This document shows, in pieces, positions 7,626 through 17,667 of a stretch of DNA of 64,000 bases. Each line of letters begins with the position of its first letter. Positions within the stretch are counted from its first letter, which is position 1. Both the position numbers and the translations under genes were made by a program. The notes beneath the pieces are model-generated. The model made no database searches and had not been told where the DNA came from. It worked only from the letters and a program-made list of their open reading frames with translations. Source of the stretch: Alphaproteobacteria bacterium (GTDB lineage Bacteria > Pseudomonadota > Alphaproteobacteria > Oceanibaculales > Oceanibaculaceae). The stretch lies in the NCBI GenBank assembly GCA_018823745.1, contig JAHJHR010000018.1, positions 186,001-250,000 of the forward strand. The letters are read 5' to 3'.

Positions 7626-9002
7626 CTAAAAGTATTCTAGCCGAACCGAGAACAGCTTCTCCACCTTCTTCACGGCCTCGGTCGCAACAAAGGCGACAAC
7701 CCGGTCATCGGCCTGGATGCGGGTATCGCCGCGCGGCATGATCACCTGATTGTCGCGCACGATGGCGCCGATAATCAGGCCGTTGGGCAGCTTCGCATCG
7801 CGCAGCGGCTGGCCGACCAGGCTGGAGGTTTCCAGCGCCTCGGCCTCGATCACCTCGCCCACGCCCTCGCGCAGTGAATGCACCGCCCGGATGCGACCGC
7901 GCCGGACATGCTGCAGGATGGTCGATACCGTGATCGAGCGCGGATTGACCACCGCATCAATGCCCAGTGCCGTGACCAGTGGGCCATAGGGCTGGTTGTT
8001 GATCAGCGTGACCGCCCGCTCGCAGCCATAGCGCTTGGCCAGCAGCGAGGCGATGATGTTCACCTCGTCATCATTCGACACGGCAACGAAGGTTTCGGTG
8101 TTGCGGATATTCGCCTCTTCGAGGATTTCCGGGTCCAATGCGCTGCCATTCAGCACCATGGTGCGGTTCAGCTGACCGGCGGCGGCGCGGGCGCGCTCAG
8201 ACGATACCTCGATCATCTTCACGCTGACGCCCGGCTCCTCCGCCTCGATGGTCTGGGCGAGGGTCAGGCCGATATTGCCGGCGCCGACGATGACAATGCG
8301 CCGTGCCTCCGGCTCCTGATGGCCGAAGGCGGCCATGGCGCGGGCCAGATGGGTGGTGTCGCAGACGAAATAGACCTCATCGCCGGCCAGCATCTGGTCT
8401 TCGCTGCTGGGCACGATCACCCGGTCGTTCCGGATGATGCTGACGACCGTCATGTTGAGGTCGGGAAACAGGCTGGATAATTGCCGCAGCGGCGTATCGA
8501 GCACCGGGCAATCCGCGGTGCACAGCACGCCGACAACCCGGATCTTGTCATCTGCCATGGACAGCATGTCGAAGGCGCCCGGCACCTGCAATTGCTGGCC
8601 GATATGGCGCGCCACCTCGACTTCCGGGGAGATGATCACGTCGATCGGCATGTTGTCCCGGCTGAACAGATCGGCCCAGACTGGCATCAGGTAATTCTGG
8701 CTGCGGATACGGGCGATCTTCGTCGGCACCTGGAACAGCGAGTGGCCGACCTGGCAGGCCACCATGTTCACCTCATCGGCATAGGTGACGGCGATCAGCA
8801 TGTCGGCTTCCTTGGCGCCGGCCATCTCCAGCGTGCCGGGATGGCTGGCATGGCCGACAAAGGCGCGTACATCCAGCGTATCGCTGATCTTGCGGATCAG
8901 ATCCGCCGATTGATCGATGACGGTGACATCATTGCCCTCCGCCGACAGATAGCGCGCAATGCTGGAGCCGACCTGGCCCGCCCCGCAGACGATGACATTC
9001 AT
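7626..9002 (-). CDS. trkA: Trk system potassium uptake protein TrkA
   Basis: TrkA is the cytoplasmic NAD-binding gating subunit of the Trk potassium channel. The 458-residue protein is a tandem duplication: an N-terminal RCK-N Rossmann domain with GAGQVG (residues 7-12), an RCK-C domain, a second RCK-N with GAGNIG near residue 240, and a second RCK-C ending in DRVVAF. No trkH/trkG membrane subunit is present in the window, so its partner must be encoded elsewhere. Linkage of trkA to ntrYX is a conserved alphaproteobacterial arrangement. Confidence 0.95.
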   Translation of the reverse strand: MNVIVCGAGQVGSSIARYLSAEGNDVTVIDQSADLIRKISDTLDVRAFVGHASHPGTLEMAGAKEADMLIAVTYADEVNMVACQVGHSLFQVPTKIARIRSQNYLMPVWADLFSRDNMPIDVIISPEVEVARHIGQQLQVPGAFDMLSMADDKIRVVGVLCTADCPVLDTPLRQLSSLFPDLNMTVVSIIRNDRVIVPSSEDQMLAGDEVYFVCDTTHLARAMAAFGHQEPEARRIVIVGAGNIGLTLAQTIEAEEPGVSVKMIEVSSERARAAAGQLNRTMVLNGSALDPEILEEANIRNTETFVAVSNDDEVNIIASLLAKRYGCERAVTLINNQPYGPLVTALGIDAVVNPRSITVSTILQHVRRGRIRAVHSLREGVGEVIEAEALETSSLVGQPLRDAKLPNGLIIGAIVRDNQVIMPRGDTRIQADDRVVAFVATEAVKKVEKLFSVRLEYF

Positions 9003-9049
9003 GGCTATGGCTTACCTGTTGTCGATGGGGCGCCGACGGGCGCCAATCC

Positions 9050-10453
9050 TTAAGAAACCAGCTTCTGAGACCGCTCCGGCGTCGAGACGCCCAGCGATTT
9101 CAGCTTGCGATGCAGGGCAGAGCGTTCCATGCCGACAAACGCGGCCGTGCGAGAGATATTGCCACCGAAACGGTTCACCTGGGCAATCAGATATTCGCGC
9201 TCGAACACTTCGCGCGCCTCGCGCAGCGCCAGGCTCATGATCTCCCCACCCTTGTCCAGCCGGGCCACCGCCGGGGCGATGGAGCTGATCTCCGGCGGCA
9301 AATTCTCGGCTCGGATCGGCTCTCGCGGATCGCCCGGCGCCATGATCAGCAGCCATTCCGCGACATTGCGCAGCTGGCGCACATTGCCCGGCCAGTCATA
9401 GGCCTGCAGCGCGGCCACCGTATCGTCGCCAATCGGGCGCAGCGGCAGGCCCGCCTGCTCGGCGGTGCGGATCAGGAAATGACGGATCAGCAGCGGGATA
9501 TCCTCCCGCCTTTCGCGCAGGGCCGGTACGCGCAGCGGCACCACGTTCAGCCGGTAATAGAGATCCTGGCGGAACCGGCCTTCCTGCATCTCGGCTTCGA
9601 GGTCGCGGTTGGTCGAAGCGATCACCCGCACATCAACCTCGACCCGGGTGCTGCCGCCGATGCGCTCGAAGGTCTGGTCCTGCAACACCCGAACGATCTT
9701 GCCCTGGGTTTCCAGCGGCATATCGGCGACCTCGTCGAGCAGCAGCGTACCGCCATGGGCCTGCTCGAAGGTGCCGACCTTGCGGCTGCCCGTGCCATCA
9801 ACATCGGTCTCGCTGCCGAACAGTTCCAGTTCCAGCCGGTCGGGATGCATGGTGGCGCAGTTCAGCACCATGAACGGTCCCCGCGCCCGGCGGGATTTCG
9901 CGTGCAGCATGCGCGCCACGATCTCCTTGCCGCTGCCGGCCGGGCCGGTCAGCAGCACGCGGCTGCCGGTCGGCGCCACCTTGTCGATGGCAAGGCGCAA
10001 CTGCACCGTGGCGTTGGAGGTGCCGGTCAGTTCCATCTCCGGACCGCCGCGCAGCCGCAATTCGGCATTTTCCTGCCGCAGACGCGCCGCCTCTATGGCG
10101 CGCTCGACCAGCAGCAGCAACCGGTCGGCCTTGAACGGCTTCTCGACGAAGTCATAGGCACCCTGCTGGATGGCCGCCACAGCGGTTTCGATATTGCCGT
10201 GGCCACTGATCATCACGAAAGGCAGGTTCGGATGCTCGCGCTTCATGCGCTCCAGAATCTGCAGGCCATCCATGTCGCTGCCCTGTAGCCAGATATCCTG
10301 GATGACGAGGTTGGGAAGCCGCGTGGAGACAGCGGCGAACGCCTCCTGGGCGTTGGCGGCCGTGCGGGTGCGATACCCCTCATCTTCAAGAATGTCGGAG
10401 AGCAGGCGCCGGATATCGGCCTCGTCATCGACGATCAGTATGTCATGCGCCAT
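9050..10453 (-). CDS. ntrX: nitrogen/redox response regulator NtrX
   Basis: This 467-residue NtrC-family regulator has a receiver domain (phosphoacceptor Asp53), an AAA+ domain with Walker A GPAGSGKE and a LLLDEVADMP Walker B, and a C-terminal Fis-type helix-turn-helix (ERSALHRKLKSLGV). The sigma-54 contact loop GAFTGA is absent: after ELELFGSE the sequence runs straight through a short TGSRKVGTFE stretch. This is a known feature of alphaproteobacterial NtrX and implies regulation without sigma-54 remodelling. Its start overlaps the ntrY stop by 11 bp. Confidence 0.95.
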   Translation of the reverse strand: MAHDILIVDDEADIRRLLSDILEDEGYRTRTAANAQEAFAAVSTRLPNLVIQDIWLQGSDMDGLQILERMKREHPNLPFVMISGHGNIETAVAAIQQGAYDFVEKPFKADRLLLLVERAIEAARLRQENAELRLRGGPEMELTGTSNATVQLRLAIDKVAPTGSRVLLTGPAGSGKEIVARMLHAKSRRARGPFMVLNCATMHPDRLELELFGSETDVDGTGSRKVGTFEQAHGGTLLLDEVADMPLETQGKIVRVLQDQTFERIGGSTRVEVDVRVIASTNRDLEAEMQEGRFRQDLYYRLNVVPLRVPALRERREDIPLLIRHFLIRTAEQAGLPLRPIGDDTVAALQAYDWPGNVRQLRNVAEWLLIMAPGDPREPIRAENLPPEISSIAPAVARLDKGGEIMSLALREAREVFEREYLIAQVNRFGGNISRTAAFVGMERSALHRKLKSLGVSTPERSQKLVS

Positions 10454-12845
10454 GTGCAGCCGTCAGTTGCCGGAGATCGGGATCGGACGGGTGGGATTGA
10501 GTGTCGTCATGCTGCGCCGGGATAGCCTCTCGCTCAGGGAAAATCAACCGCACGCGCGCGCCACCACGCGGGCGATCCTCCAGTATGAGATCGCCATCAT
10601 GATCCTCCATGATCTTTTTGACGATTGCGAGGCCAAGCCCGGTGCCTTTCTCGCGGGTCGTCACATAAGGCTCGGTCAGCCGGTGGCGTTCTTCCTTCGG
10701 CAATCCCTTGCCATTATCCTCGACGCAGATTTCAACCGTCTTCTCGCCCCGGATGACGGCAATCCGCAGGATGCCGGGCCTTATCCGGGTGCCGGTCTGC
10801 TGTTCGGTCTCCTGGCGGCCGCGGACAGCATCGATGGCATTCTGCATCAGATTGGTCAAAGCGCGGCGCAGCTGGCTCTTGTCGCATACCATCATGACCG
10901 GTGCGTCGGGAAACGATCCCAGAACCCGTATATCGCCATGGGCATTGCGGTACAGCATCTGCGATTCCCGGCACAGATCGAGAATATTCGCCGGCGCCAG
11001 CACCGGGCCGGGCATCCGGGCGAAGGAGGAGAATTCATCCACCATTCGGCCGATATCGCCGACATGGCGGATGATCGTCTCGGTACAGGTGACGAAGGTT
11101 TCCCGGTCGGTCTCGATCTGCTTCAGATATTTGCGCTTCAACCTTTCGGCTGAGAGCTGGATCGGGGTCAGCGGATTCTTGATCTCATGGGCGATGCGGC
11201 GCGCGACATCGGCCCAGGCCGCCTTGCGCTGCGCCGTCATCAGCTGGGTGATGTCATCGAAGGTGACGACGAAGCCTTGTGGCTTCTCGCCCTCGCGCAG
11301 CGGCACCAGGATTTCGGCGGCGATCCGCACCAGCAGCGTGCGCTGGCCGGCCTCACCATAGAGCAGGATTTCCCGCTCATGCCCGCGTTCCGGCCGGCTC
11401 TGGGCCGCCTCCAGTAATTCCGCCATTTCCGGCACGATCTCGTCAATCCGCTGGCCGATGGCCCGTTCCAGTGGCATGTCCAGCAGCAGCGAGGCGGAGC
11501 GGTTGGGCAGGTTGATCCGGCCCTCGGCATCCAGGCCGATCACCCCGGCGGAGACACCGGCAAGAACGGTTTCCGTGAAACGGCGGCGGGTGTCGAGCTG
11601 CCGGTTGGCGTCGATCAGCTCGCGGCGCTGTTCCTGCAGCTGGATGGTCATGCGGTTGAAGGCGCGGCTCAATATGCCAAGCTCGTCTGAGGGGTCTTCC
11701 TCCTCGACACGCGCGGTCAGGTCGCCGGCACGCACCCGCTCGGCCGCGCCGATCAGATTGCTGACCGGTCGCCACAGCTCCGCCGCGACATTCAGGCCGA
11801 CCCAGACGGCGGCCAGCAGCAGCAGCAGGGCCACCACGACGAAGATCATGACGAAGGTGATCTGCAGGCTGGACTGTCGGCCCTGCAGGCGCTGGTATTC
11901 CTCGACCGCCGCATCGGTCTTTTCCAGATGCTCCAGCACCTTGCTGTCGACGAAGCGACCGACGAACAGATACGCGTCGGAATAGCTGTCCAGCCGGACC
12001 AGCGCCCTCACCCGGTCATCCGGGTCGGTGTCCAGAAGAACGACGGCGTTGCGCTGCGCCTCCTGCATCGCGGAGTCGGGGATGGTCTCGAACTGCAGCG
12101 AGAAGCTGAGCGCCGATTGCGCAAGAATGCCGCCCGACCTGTCAAAGACGATCGCTTCGGTCAGCGACCGCACCATGGTCTGGGCCGAGACAAAAGCCGC
12201 CAGCCGCCGTGGATTGCCGATCATCGACAGGGCTTCGCGGTTCAGATCGGCGGCCATGGCCAGCGCATCGGCCCGGATCGTCTTCTGGTGTTCCTCCAGA
12301 TAGGCGCGCGCCACGGCCTGGGATTCGTTGATGGCGGTCCTGACCCGTTCATCGAACCAGGACTGGATGCCGAAATTCAGGAACAGGGCGGAAAACACCG
12401 CAACGATGATCGCCGGAATCACCGCCACCAGGCTGAACAGCATGACCAGCTTCAGATGCAGCTTCGATCCGGCAAGGCCACGCCGGCGTTCCAGCCAGAC
12501 CTGAACGATGCGATACGCCACGACGGCGCCGATCGACAGCAGCAGCAAAAGGTTGATGTTGAGCAGCACGAAGACGGTCTGCGCGTCCGGCCCCGCAGGC
12601 CCGGAATCGGTCAGCGCCGCATAGGTCGCGATACCTGAGACGATGGCAGCGATGATAAGCGCCAAAGCAACCTTGCGGCCCAGCCGCACCCGCTCCGCCC
12701 AGAGCCCGATATGCCGCCAGAGCAAGGTAACGCTGCTCTGGCCCACACTGGACTCCCGGGCCTCGTCACCGGCAGCGGCTTCCGGTTCTGCCCCTTGGGC
12801 CAGCCCCGGAGACGGCCGGTCTTGCGAAAGAGCGTCCTGGCTCAT
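10443..12845 (-). CDS. ntrY: sensor histidine kinase NtrY
   Basis: This 800-residue membrane kinase is the partner of NtrX. A soluble head is followed by hydrophobic segments near 60-78, 91-112 and 133-155, then a roughly 170-residue extracytoplasmic sensor region and a further membrane segment near 329-352. HAMP (about 353-405), PAS (about 420-540) and the kinase core follow. The phosphorylated His is His553 in IAHEIKNPLTP, and the ATPase domain shows an N box and a GTGLGLAIVKK G box. Homologues sense extracellular nitrogen or redox state. Its stop overlaps ntrX; 66 bp separate it from ntrC upstream. Confidence 0.95.
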   Translation of the reverse strand: MSQDALSQDRPSPGLAQGAEPEAAAGDEARESSVGQSSVTLLWRHIGLWAERVRLGRKVALALIIAAIVSGIATYAALTDSGPAGPDAQTVFVLLNINLLLLLSIGAVVAYRIVQVWLERRRGLAGSKLHLKLVMLFSLVAVIPAIIVAVFSALFLNFGIQSWFDERVRTAINESQAVARAYLEEHQKTIRADALAMAADLNREALSMIGNPRRLAAFVSAQTMVRSLTEAIVFDRSGGILAQSALSFSLQFETIPDSAMQEAQRNAVVLLDTDPDDRVRALVRLDSYSDAYLFVGRFVDSKVLEHLEKTDAAVEEYQRLQGRQSSLQITFVMIFVVVALLLLLAAVWVGLNVAAELWRPVSNLIGAAERVRAGDLTARVEEEDPSDELGILSRAFNRMTIQLQEQRRELIDANRQLDTRRRFTETVLAGVSAGVIGLDAEGRINLPNRSASLLLDMPLERAIGQRIDEIVPEMAELLEAAQSRPERGHEREILLYGEAGQRTLLVRIAAEILVPLREGEKPQGFVVTFDDITQLMTAQRKAAWADVARRIAHEIKNPLTPIQLSAERLKRKYLKQIETDRETFVTCTETIIRHVGDIGRMVDEFSSFARMPGPVLAPANILDLCRESQMLYRNAHGDIRVLGSFPDAPVMMVCDKSQLRRALTNLMQNAIDAVRGRQETEQQTGTRIRPGILRIAVIRGEKTVEICVEDNGKGLPKEERHRLTEPYVTTREKGTGLGLAIVKKIMEDHDGDLILEDRPRGGARVRLIFPEREAIPAQHDDTQSHPSDPDLRQLTAAHGA

Positions 12846-12911
12846 CCCATTCCATGCAGGGCCCGGATCGAGGCCCGTTTCGATGGCCCGCTCACGGGCA
12901 GTCTGTGGCTG

Positions 12912-14369
12912 CTACTTTAGGCCACGGACGACACGGATGTCCAATTCTCGAATTTTCTTGCGCAGGGTGTTGCGGTTCACCCCCAGCAATTCAGCCGCCT
13001 TGATCTGGTTGCCCCGTGTGGCGGACAGGCTGAGCGCGATCAGCGGCCGCTCGACCTCGCGCAGGACCATATCGTAGAGCCCGGCACCCGGCAGGCCATC
13101 GGCATGGGCGGAGAAATAGCTTTTCAGGTGGCGCTCGACAGCCGCCCCCAGGCTTTCGCCATCAGGAATCGCCTGGGTCGTCGGCTCCGGCGGGCTGGCC
13201 TCGGCCAGTTCCTCGGCGATGTCGTCGACAGTGATCTCGTCCTGCGAATACAGCACGGCCAGACGGCGGACCAGATTTTCCAGCTCGCGCACATTGCCCG
13301 GCCAGGAATAGGTCTTCAGCCGGTCCAGCGCAGCCGGCTCGATGGTCTTGCGCGGCAACCCCTCATTCTGCGCCTGAGTCAGGAAATGCCGGACCAGCGC
13401 CGAGATATCCTCGCTGCGCTCACGCAGCGGCGGCAGGCGGATCGGCACGACATTCAGGCGATAGAACAGATCCTCGCGGAACAGCCCCTGGCGCGTCAGA
13501 TGGCGCAGATCGCGGTGGGTTGCCGCGATGATACGGACATCGGCCTTGATCGAGGTCCGGCCGCCCACAGTGGTGTATTCGCCTTCCTGCAGCACGCGCA
13601 GCAGGCGGGTCTGGGCATCCAGCGGCATGTCGCCGATCTCATCCAGAAACAGCGTGCCTTCCTGCGCCTGCTCGAAACGGCCAGTGGATCGCTGGGTCGC
13701 CCCCGTAAAGGCCCCCTTCTCATGCCCGAACAGCTCGCTTTCGATCAACTCGCGCGGGATGGCCGCCATGTTGATCGCCACGAAGGGCCCGTTGCGCCGC
13801 TTGCCGTAATCATGCAGGGCGCGCGCCACCAATTCCTTGCCGGTGCCGGACTCGCCATGGATCATGACTGTCAGATCCGTGCCCATCAGCCGCGCCAGAA
13901 TGCGATAGATTTCCTGCATGGCCGTCGACCGGCCGATCAGCGGCAGGGTTTCATCGACTTCTTCGGGCGTCTGGATAACAGGCGTCGCCTCCGATCGCGG
14001 GGCAACCAGCGCGCGCTGGACGACGGCGACAAGTTCCTTCAGATCGAACGGCTTGGGCAGGTATTCGAAGGCGCCGCGTTCCGTCGCTTTAACCGCTGTC
14101 AGCAGCGTGTTCTGCGCGCTCATGACGACGATGCGCAGGTCCGGCCGCAAGCGCTTGATGCGCGGGATCAGATCAAGGCCGTTCTCATCGGGCATAACCA
14201 CATCGGTCAGTACCAGGTCGCCCTCGCCCGCCTCCACCCAGCGCCACAGGGCGGCCGCCGTTCCTGTTACACGAACGTCGTAGCCAGCGCGCGCAAGTGC
14301 CTGATGCAGAACAGTTCTGATGGCCCTGTCATCATCGGCGACAAGGATCGTGGCTTTACCGGGCGCCAT
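12912..14369 (-). CDS. ntrC: nitrogen regulation response regulator NtrC
   Basis: This is a 485-residue sigma-54 activator. The receiver domain carries Asp56 (LTDVVMP). The AAA+ domain has Walker A GESGTGKE (172-179), the GAFTGA loop (219-224) and Walker [13 protein letters not shown]-terminal Fis-type HTH ([20 protein letters not shown]) follows. Phosphorylated by NtrB, it turns on nitrogen-scavenging genes such as glnA and glnK. The start codon shares one base with the ntrB stop, so the two are translationally coupled. Unlike the neighbouring NtrX, all sigma-54 contact residues are intact. Confidence 0.97.
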   Translation of the reverse strand: MAPGKATILVADDDRAIRTVLHQALARAGYDVRVTGTAAALWRWVEAGEGDLVLTDVVMPDENGLDLIPRIKRLRPDLRIVVMSAQNTLLTAVKATERGAFEYLPKPFDLKELVAVVQRALVAPRSEATPVIQTPEEVDETLPLIGRSTAMQEIYRILARLMGTDLTVMIHGESGTGKELVARALHDYGKRRNGPFVAINMAAIPRELIESELFGHEKGAFTGATQRSTGRFEQAQEGTLFLDEIGDMPLDAQTRLLRVLQEGEYTTVGGRTSIKADVRIIAATHRDLRHLTRQGLFREDLFYRLNVVPIRLPPLRERSEDISALVRHFLTQAQNEGLPRKTIEPAALDRLKTYSWPGNVRELENLVRRLAVLYSQDEITVDDIAEELAEASPPEPTTQAIPDGESLGAAVERHLKSYFSAHADGLPGAGLYDMVLREVERPLIALSLSATRGNQIKAAELLGVNRNTLRKKIRELDIRVVRGLK

Positions 14370-15520
14370 TATTCAATCTCGCTTTCAGGCAACGGGTCCA
14401 TGGCTGCAGAGGTTGTCGCCATCGGCAGCATCACGCGGAAAGTGGTGCGCCGGGGTTGGCTGTCGACCTCGATGATGCCGCCGTGATCGCCGACCAGCTT
14501 TGCCACCAGCGACAGGCCCAGGCCGCTGCCGTTCTGCTTCGTGGTCACGAAGGGGTCGAACAAATTTTGCCGCAGATCGTCGGCGATACCCGGCCCGTTA
14601 TCGATGATGCTGATGACCAGCGGCAGGTCGAACCGCCCCCGTGTGCCCGGCAGCGCCAGGCGGATGCCATGCTTGTAGGCGGTCGACAGGATGATCTCGC
14701 CGCCCTCCTCCGGCAGCGCCTCGGAGGCATTCTTCACCAGATTGAGAAACACCTGGATCAGCATGTCCCGGTTGCCCAGCACCGAGGGCAGCGACGGATC
14801 ATACTGCTCGACAAAGCGGTGCTGCCGGGCAAAGCCGGTCTTGGCGACCTTGCGCACATGGTCGAGCACCAGATGGATGTTCACCGGACCACGCGCCAGC
14901 GGCCGCTGATCGGTAAAGGCCTCCATGCGATCGACCAGGGCGCAGATCCGGTCCGTCTCTTCCCGGATCAGCGTGGTCAGTTCCTGATCGGCCGGGTCCT
15001 CGACGCTCTGTTCCAGCAATTGCGCGGCACCCCGAATACCGGAGAGCGGGTTCTTCACCTCATGCGCCAGCATCGCCGCCATCGCGGTGACCGAGCGCGC
15101 GGCGCCCCGGAAAGTCAGCTGCTGCTGGAATTGCAGCGCTACCGAGCGTTCATGGATGCAGATCGCCACCTGCCCGTCCGAATCGTTGATCGGTGCTACT
15201 TCCAGCGTCACCTCATGCATGCCGATGCGCGGCGTCTCCAGCGTGACGCCGTGGTCGGCCATGCTGTTGCCATGGGCGCGGACCTGCGACAGCAGGAAGA
15301 AAAGCGGGCTGTCCGCCGGGATCAGGTCGTAGAGCGGCTGGCTGAGCATCTGGTTGGCACTGAGCCGGAAGAATTCCTCCGCTGCATCATTCACATAGAG
15401 CAGCATATTGCCGGCATCGACGACCAGCACGGGGCTGGCGAGTGCGGTCAGCACCGCGCTTTCATCGACGCTGTGCCGACGGGTCATGCGGCGCAGCGAA
15501 GCGGCAAGAGCTCGAGCCAT
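14369..15520 (-). CDS. ntrB: nitrogen regulation sensor kinase NtrB
   Basis: This 383-residue cytoplasmic histidine kinase/phosphatase without membrane segments is controlled in the family by the PII protein. It has a PAS domain (about residues 20-130), a dimerisation/phosphoacceptor helix with His153 in [11 protein letters not shown], and an ATPase domain with NGPGI and GSGLGLSL glycine boxes. The gene overlaps dusB upstream and ntrC downstream by one base each, forming the canonical dusB-ntrB-ntrC unit. Confidence 0.96.
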   Translation of the reverse strand: MARALAASLRRMTRRHSVDESAVLTALASPVLVVDAGNMLLYVNDAAEEFFRLSANQMLSQPLYDLIPADSPLFFLLSQVRAHGNSMADHGVTLETPRIGMHEVTLEVAPINDSDGQVAICIHERSVALQFQQQLTFRGAARSVTAMAAMLAHEVKNPLSGIRGAAQLLEQSVEDPADQELTTLIREETDRICALVDRMEAFTDQRPLARGPVNIHLVLDHVRKVAKTGFARQHRFVEQYDPSLPSVLGNRDMLIQVFLNLVKNASEALPEEGGEIILSTAYKHGIRLALPGTRGRFDLPLVISIIDNGPGIADDLRQNLFDPFVTTKQNGSGLGLSLVAKLVGDHGGIIEVDSQPRRTTFRVMLPMATTSAAMDPLPESEIE

Positions 15521-16533
15521 CAGGCAGCTTCCTTGGCAAGGAGGGGGGCAGGATCATCCCGTACGGCGGTGAAATAGCTCTCCATGGCCCGGCGCACCTC
15601 GTCAGAATCGGTGGTGTTATTCACGACCTGCCGGAACTGCGCGGAGCCGGGCATGGAGCGGCTGTACCAGCCGACATGCTTGCGCGCGATCCTGCAGCCC
15701 AGCTGCGGGCCGTAATGGAGCTGCATCGCCTCCCAATGCGCCTGGAGCGTCTCCAGAATGACATCCAGCGCCGGATCGGCCAGCTTTTCCCCGGTTTCCA
15801 GATAATGCGCCACCTGGCTGGGAAACCACGGCCTGCCATAGGCGCCCCGGCCAATCATCACGCCATCGGCGCCGGACAGGCGCAGAGCCTCAACCGCCGC
15901 CTCTTCCGTCGTGATGTCGCCATTGACGATGACCGGAATCGACACTGCCTGCTTCACCTGGCGCACGAATTCCCAATCGGCATGGCCGGTGTAGAACTGG
16001 CAGCGCGTCCGGCCATGGATGGTCAGCATCTGGACGCCCAGATCCTCGGCGATGCGCGCCAGCCGCGGCGCGTTCCGGCTGTCATCATCCCAGCCGGTGC
16101 GCATCTTCAGCGTGACCGGAATATCAACGGCTTTCACCGTCGCCTCGATCAGCCGGGCGGCATGCGCTTCATCGCGCATCAGGGCGGAACCAGCCTGCTG
16201 GCCGTTCGTCACCTTCTTCACCGGGCAGCCCATATTGATATCGATGATCGCGGCTCCGCGATCCGCATTCAGCTTCGCCGCATCCGCCATCAATTGCGGC
16301 TCGCAGCCGGCCAGCTGAACGGAAAGCGGGAATTCATCGGCGCAATCCTCCGACATCTTACGGATTTCCTTGCGGGCCAGCTGCACCATGGCGGCGCTGG
16401 CGATCATCTCGGAAACGACCAGCCCAGCGCCGAAGCGGCGCACGGCACGCCGGAACGGCTTGTCCGTGACGCCGGACATGGGCGCCAGGATGACCGGGTT
16501 CGGCAAAATATGGGAACCGATGCTGATGCTCAT
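15520..16533 (-). CDS. dusB: tRNA-dihydrouridine synthase DusB (NifR3)
   Basis: This FMN-dependent enzyme reduces specific uridines in the tRNA D-loop. The 337-residue product shows the TIM-barrel start [13 protein letters not shown], the catalytic Cys103 in NMGCPVKKV, the substrate/flavin segment [14 protein letters not shown] and IPVIVNGDI, with [11 protein letters not shown] near the phosphate-binding loop. It is the first gene of the ntrBC unit; its historic name nifR3 comes from this linkage. A 15-bp palindrome lies just upstream of the start. Confidence 0.96.
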   Translation of the reverse strand: MSISIGSHILPNPVILAPMSGVTDKPFRRAVRRFGAGLVVSEMIASAAMVQLARKEIRKMSEDCADEFPLSVQLAGCEPQLMADAAKLNADRGAAIIDINMGCPVKKVTNGQQAGSALMRDEAHAARLIEATVKAVDIPVTLKMRTGWDDDSRNAPRLARIAEDLGVQMLTIHGRTRCQFYTGHADWEFVRQVKQAVSIPVIVNGDITTEEAAVEALRLSGADGVMIGRGAYGRPWFPSQVAHYLETGEKLADPALDVILETLQAHWEAMQLHYGPQLGCRIARKHVGWYSRSMPGSAQFRQVVNNTTDSDEVRRAMESYFTAVRDDPAPLLAKEAA

Positions 16534-16555
16534 CTCTTAGGCAGATTCCTTGCAT

Positions 16556-16570
16556 GCCCAAAGTTTGGGC
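16556..16570. promoter_or_regulatory. palindrome immediately upstream of dusB-ntrBC
   Basis: GCCCAAAGTTTGGGC is a perfect inverted repeat (7-bp arms, 1-bp centre) ending 23 bp before the dusB start codon. The tiny centre makes an RNA hairpin unlikely, so an operator for a dimeric regulator is more plausible. It does not match a sigma-54 promoter. Confidence 0.4.
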
Positions 16571-16643
16571 AACGCTACACCGTCGATTTGCCGATGACAA
16601 GCGCGCTATGTGCAGCGCAACAGAAAATGCGAGAGGGGGTCTC

Positions 16644-17444
16644 TCAGCCGATCAGGATGCCGGTGACGAACTTCACGCCGGGATAGGCCAGGCTGAGCAA
16701 AAGAAAGGCGCACAGCACCAGGCGGGTCGTCACCCGGCCGCGCAGGCCAGTGCGGTGATGGGCCAGAAGCAGGATCACAAGCAGGCCGAATGTCAGCAGC
16801 GACAGGATGGTCTTGTGATCCAGCGTCAGCAGGCTGCCCTTCTCGAAGAAGGTCACCGCCATGCCGGTGGCAAGCCCCAGCCCCAGCACGATGGCCGAGG
16901 AGGTCAGCAGGGTGATCTGCAGCCGCTCCCCCTCCGCCACCGACGGCAGAAGCCGGGTCAGCCGGGTCGGGCGCTTGCGCTTCAGCGCCCTCTCCTGGAG
17001 AAACACCGCCAGCGCCGCCACGGCAGACAGGGTCAGGAAACCATAGGCGAACACCGCCATCGCGATATGCGCCTGGGTCCAGACATCCGGTGCCCGGCCG
17101 GACAGGCCGGGCGTTGCGGGCTCCTGCAGCACCGTCGCCAGCACGCCCAGACACAGCAGATAGGGCAGCAGCAGCGGCACGAGGCGCCAACCGACACTGG
17201 TGGTCGCGGAAATCAGGGCAAACAGCGCCATGCTGGCCGCGATGGTTACCCAGAGCGCGCCGGACAGATCGGTATGCCAGCGCCCGCCCATCGATACGAT
17301 GACCCAGAGCAGCGGCCCCAGAACCGCAGGCGCCAGTAATATCCAGAACACGCCATCACGGGCCGGCTGACGCGCAAACGGCATCGCCAGCGCCGGAAGC
17401 AGCGAGACGAGAGCCGACAGGCTGAGGATCAGAGTGCTTGGCAT
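16644..17444 (-). CDS. CcsA/YpjD-type cytochrome c assembly membrane protein
   Basis: This 266-residue, very hydrophobic protein has about eight predicted membrane segments and the CcsA/CcmC-family pattern: an early TM pair, WTQAHIAMAVFAYGFL, and a C-terminal LDHKTILSLLTFGL segment with histidines that may bind heme. Members of this group (YpjD, HemX-like) are linked to cytochrome c biogenesis or heme handling, but many are uncharacterised. The frame is open to 17522; I chose the ATG at 17444 because the first membrane helix then starts at once. It lies 110 bp before dusB on the same strand. Confidence 0.75.
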   Translation of the reverse strand: MPSTLILSLSALVSLLPALAMPFARQPARDGVFWILLAPAVLGPLLWVIVSMGGRWHTDLSGALWVTIAASMALFALISATTSVGWRLVPLLLPYLLCLGVLATVLQEPATPGLSGRAPDVWTQAHIAMAVFAYGFLTLSAVAALAVFLQERALKRKRPTRLTRLLPSVAEGERLQITLLTSSAIVLGLGLATGMAVTFFEKGSLLTLDHKTILSLLTFGLLVILLLAHHRTGLRGRVTTRLVLCAFLLLSLAYPGVKFVTGILIG

Positions 17445-17527
17445 GGCCGCCTTATAGCGTGTCTTGCGCCCAACATACAGTGTTGCGAGCGATTCGCAAA
17501 GAAACACTTGGAAACCCGGCAAAACCT

Positions 17528-17548
17528 GCCCGGCAATTTCTGCCGGGC
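17528..17548. repeat. stem-loop in the CcsA-like/unknown-gene divergent gap
   Basis: GCCCGGCA and TGCCGGGC form a perfect 8-bp stem around ATTTC. No T-run follows on the plus strand. It sits 120 bp upstream of the next plus-strand start codon and could be part of its 5' leader. Confidence 0.4.
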
Positions 17549-17667
17549 GGCAGCGTGTTCCCTTCGGATTTCCCGCTAATCATCTGAAATCAGAAGAATT
17601 AACTCGGAAAATGGCAGGCATGAAGGTTGCTTCTCCCCTGCCAGCACTCACTGATGCGAGAACACAC

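Noticed and set aside
13104-14486. 460-codon open frame opposite ntrC
   Set aside because: Antisense to a full NtrC with all motifs; shadow frame.
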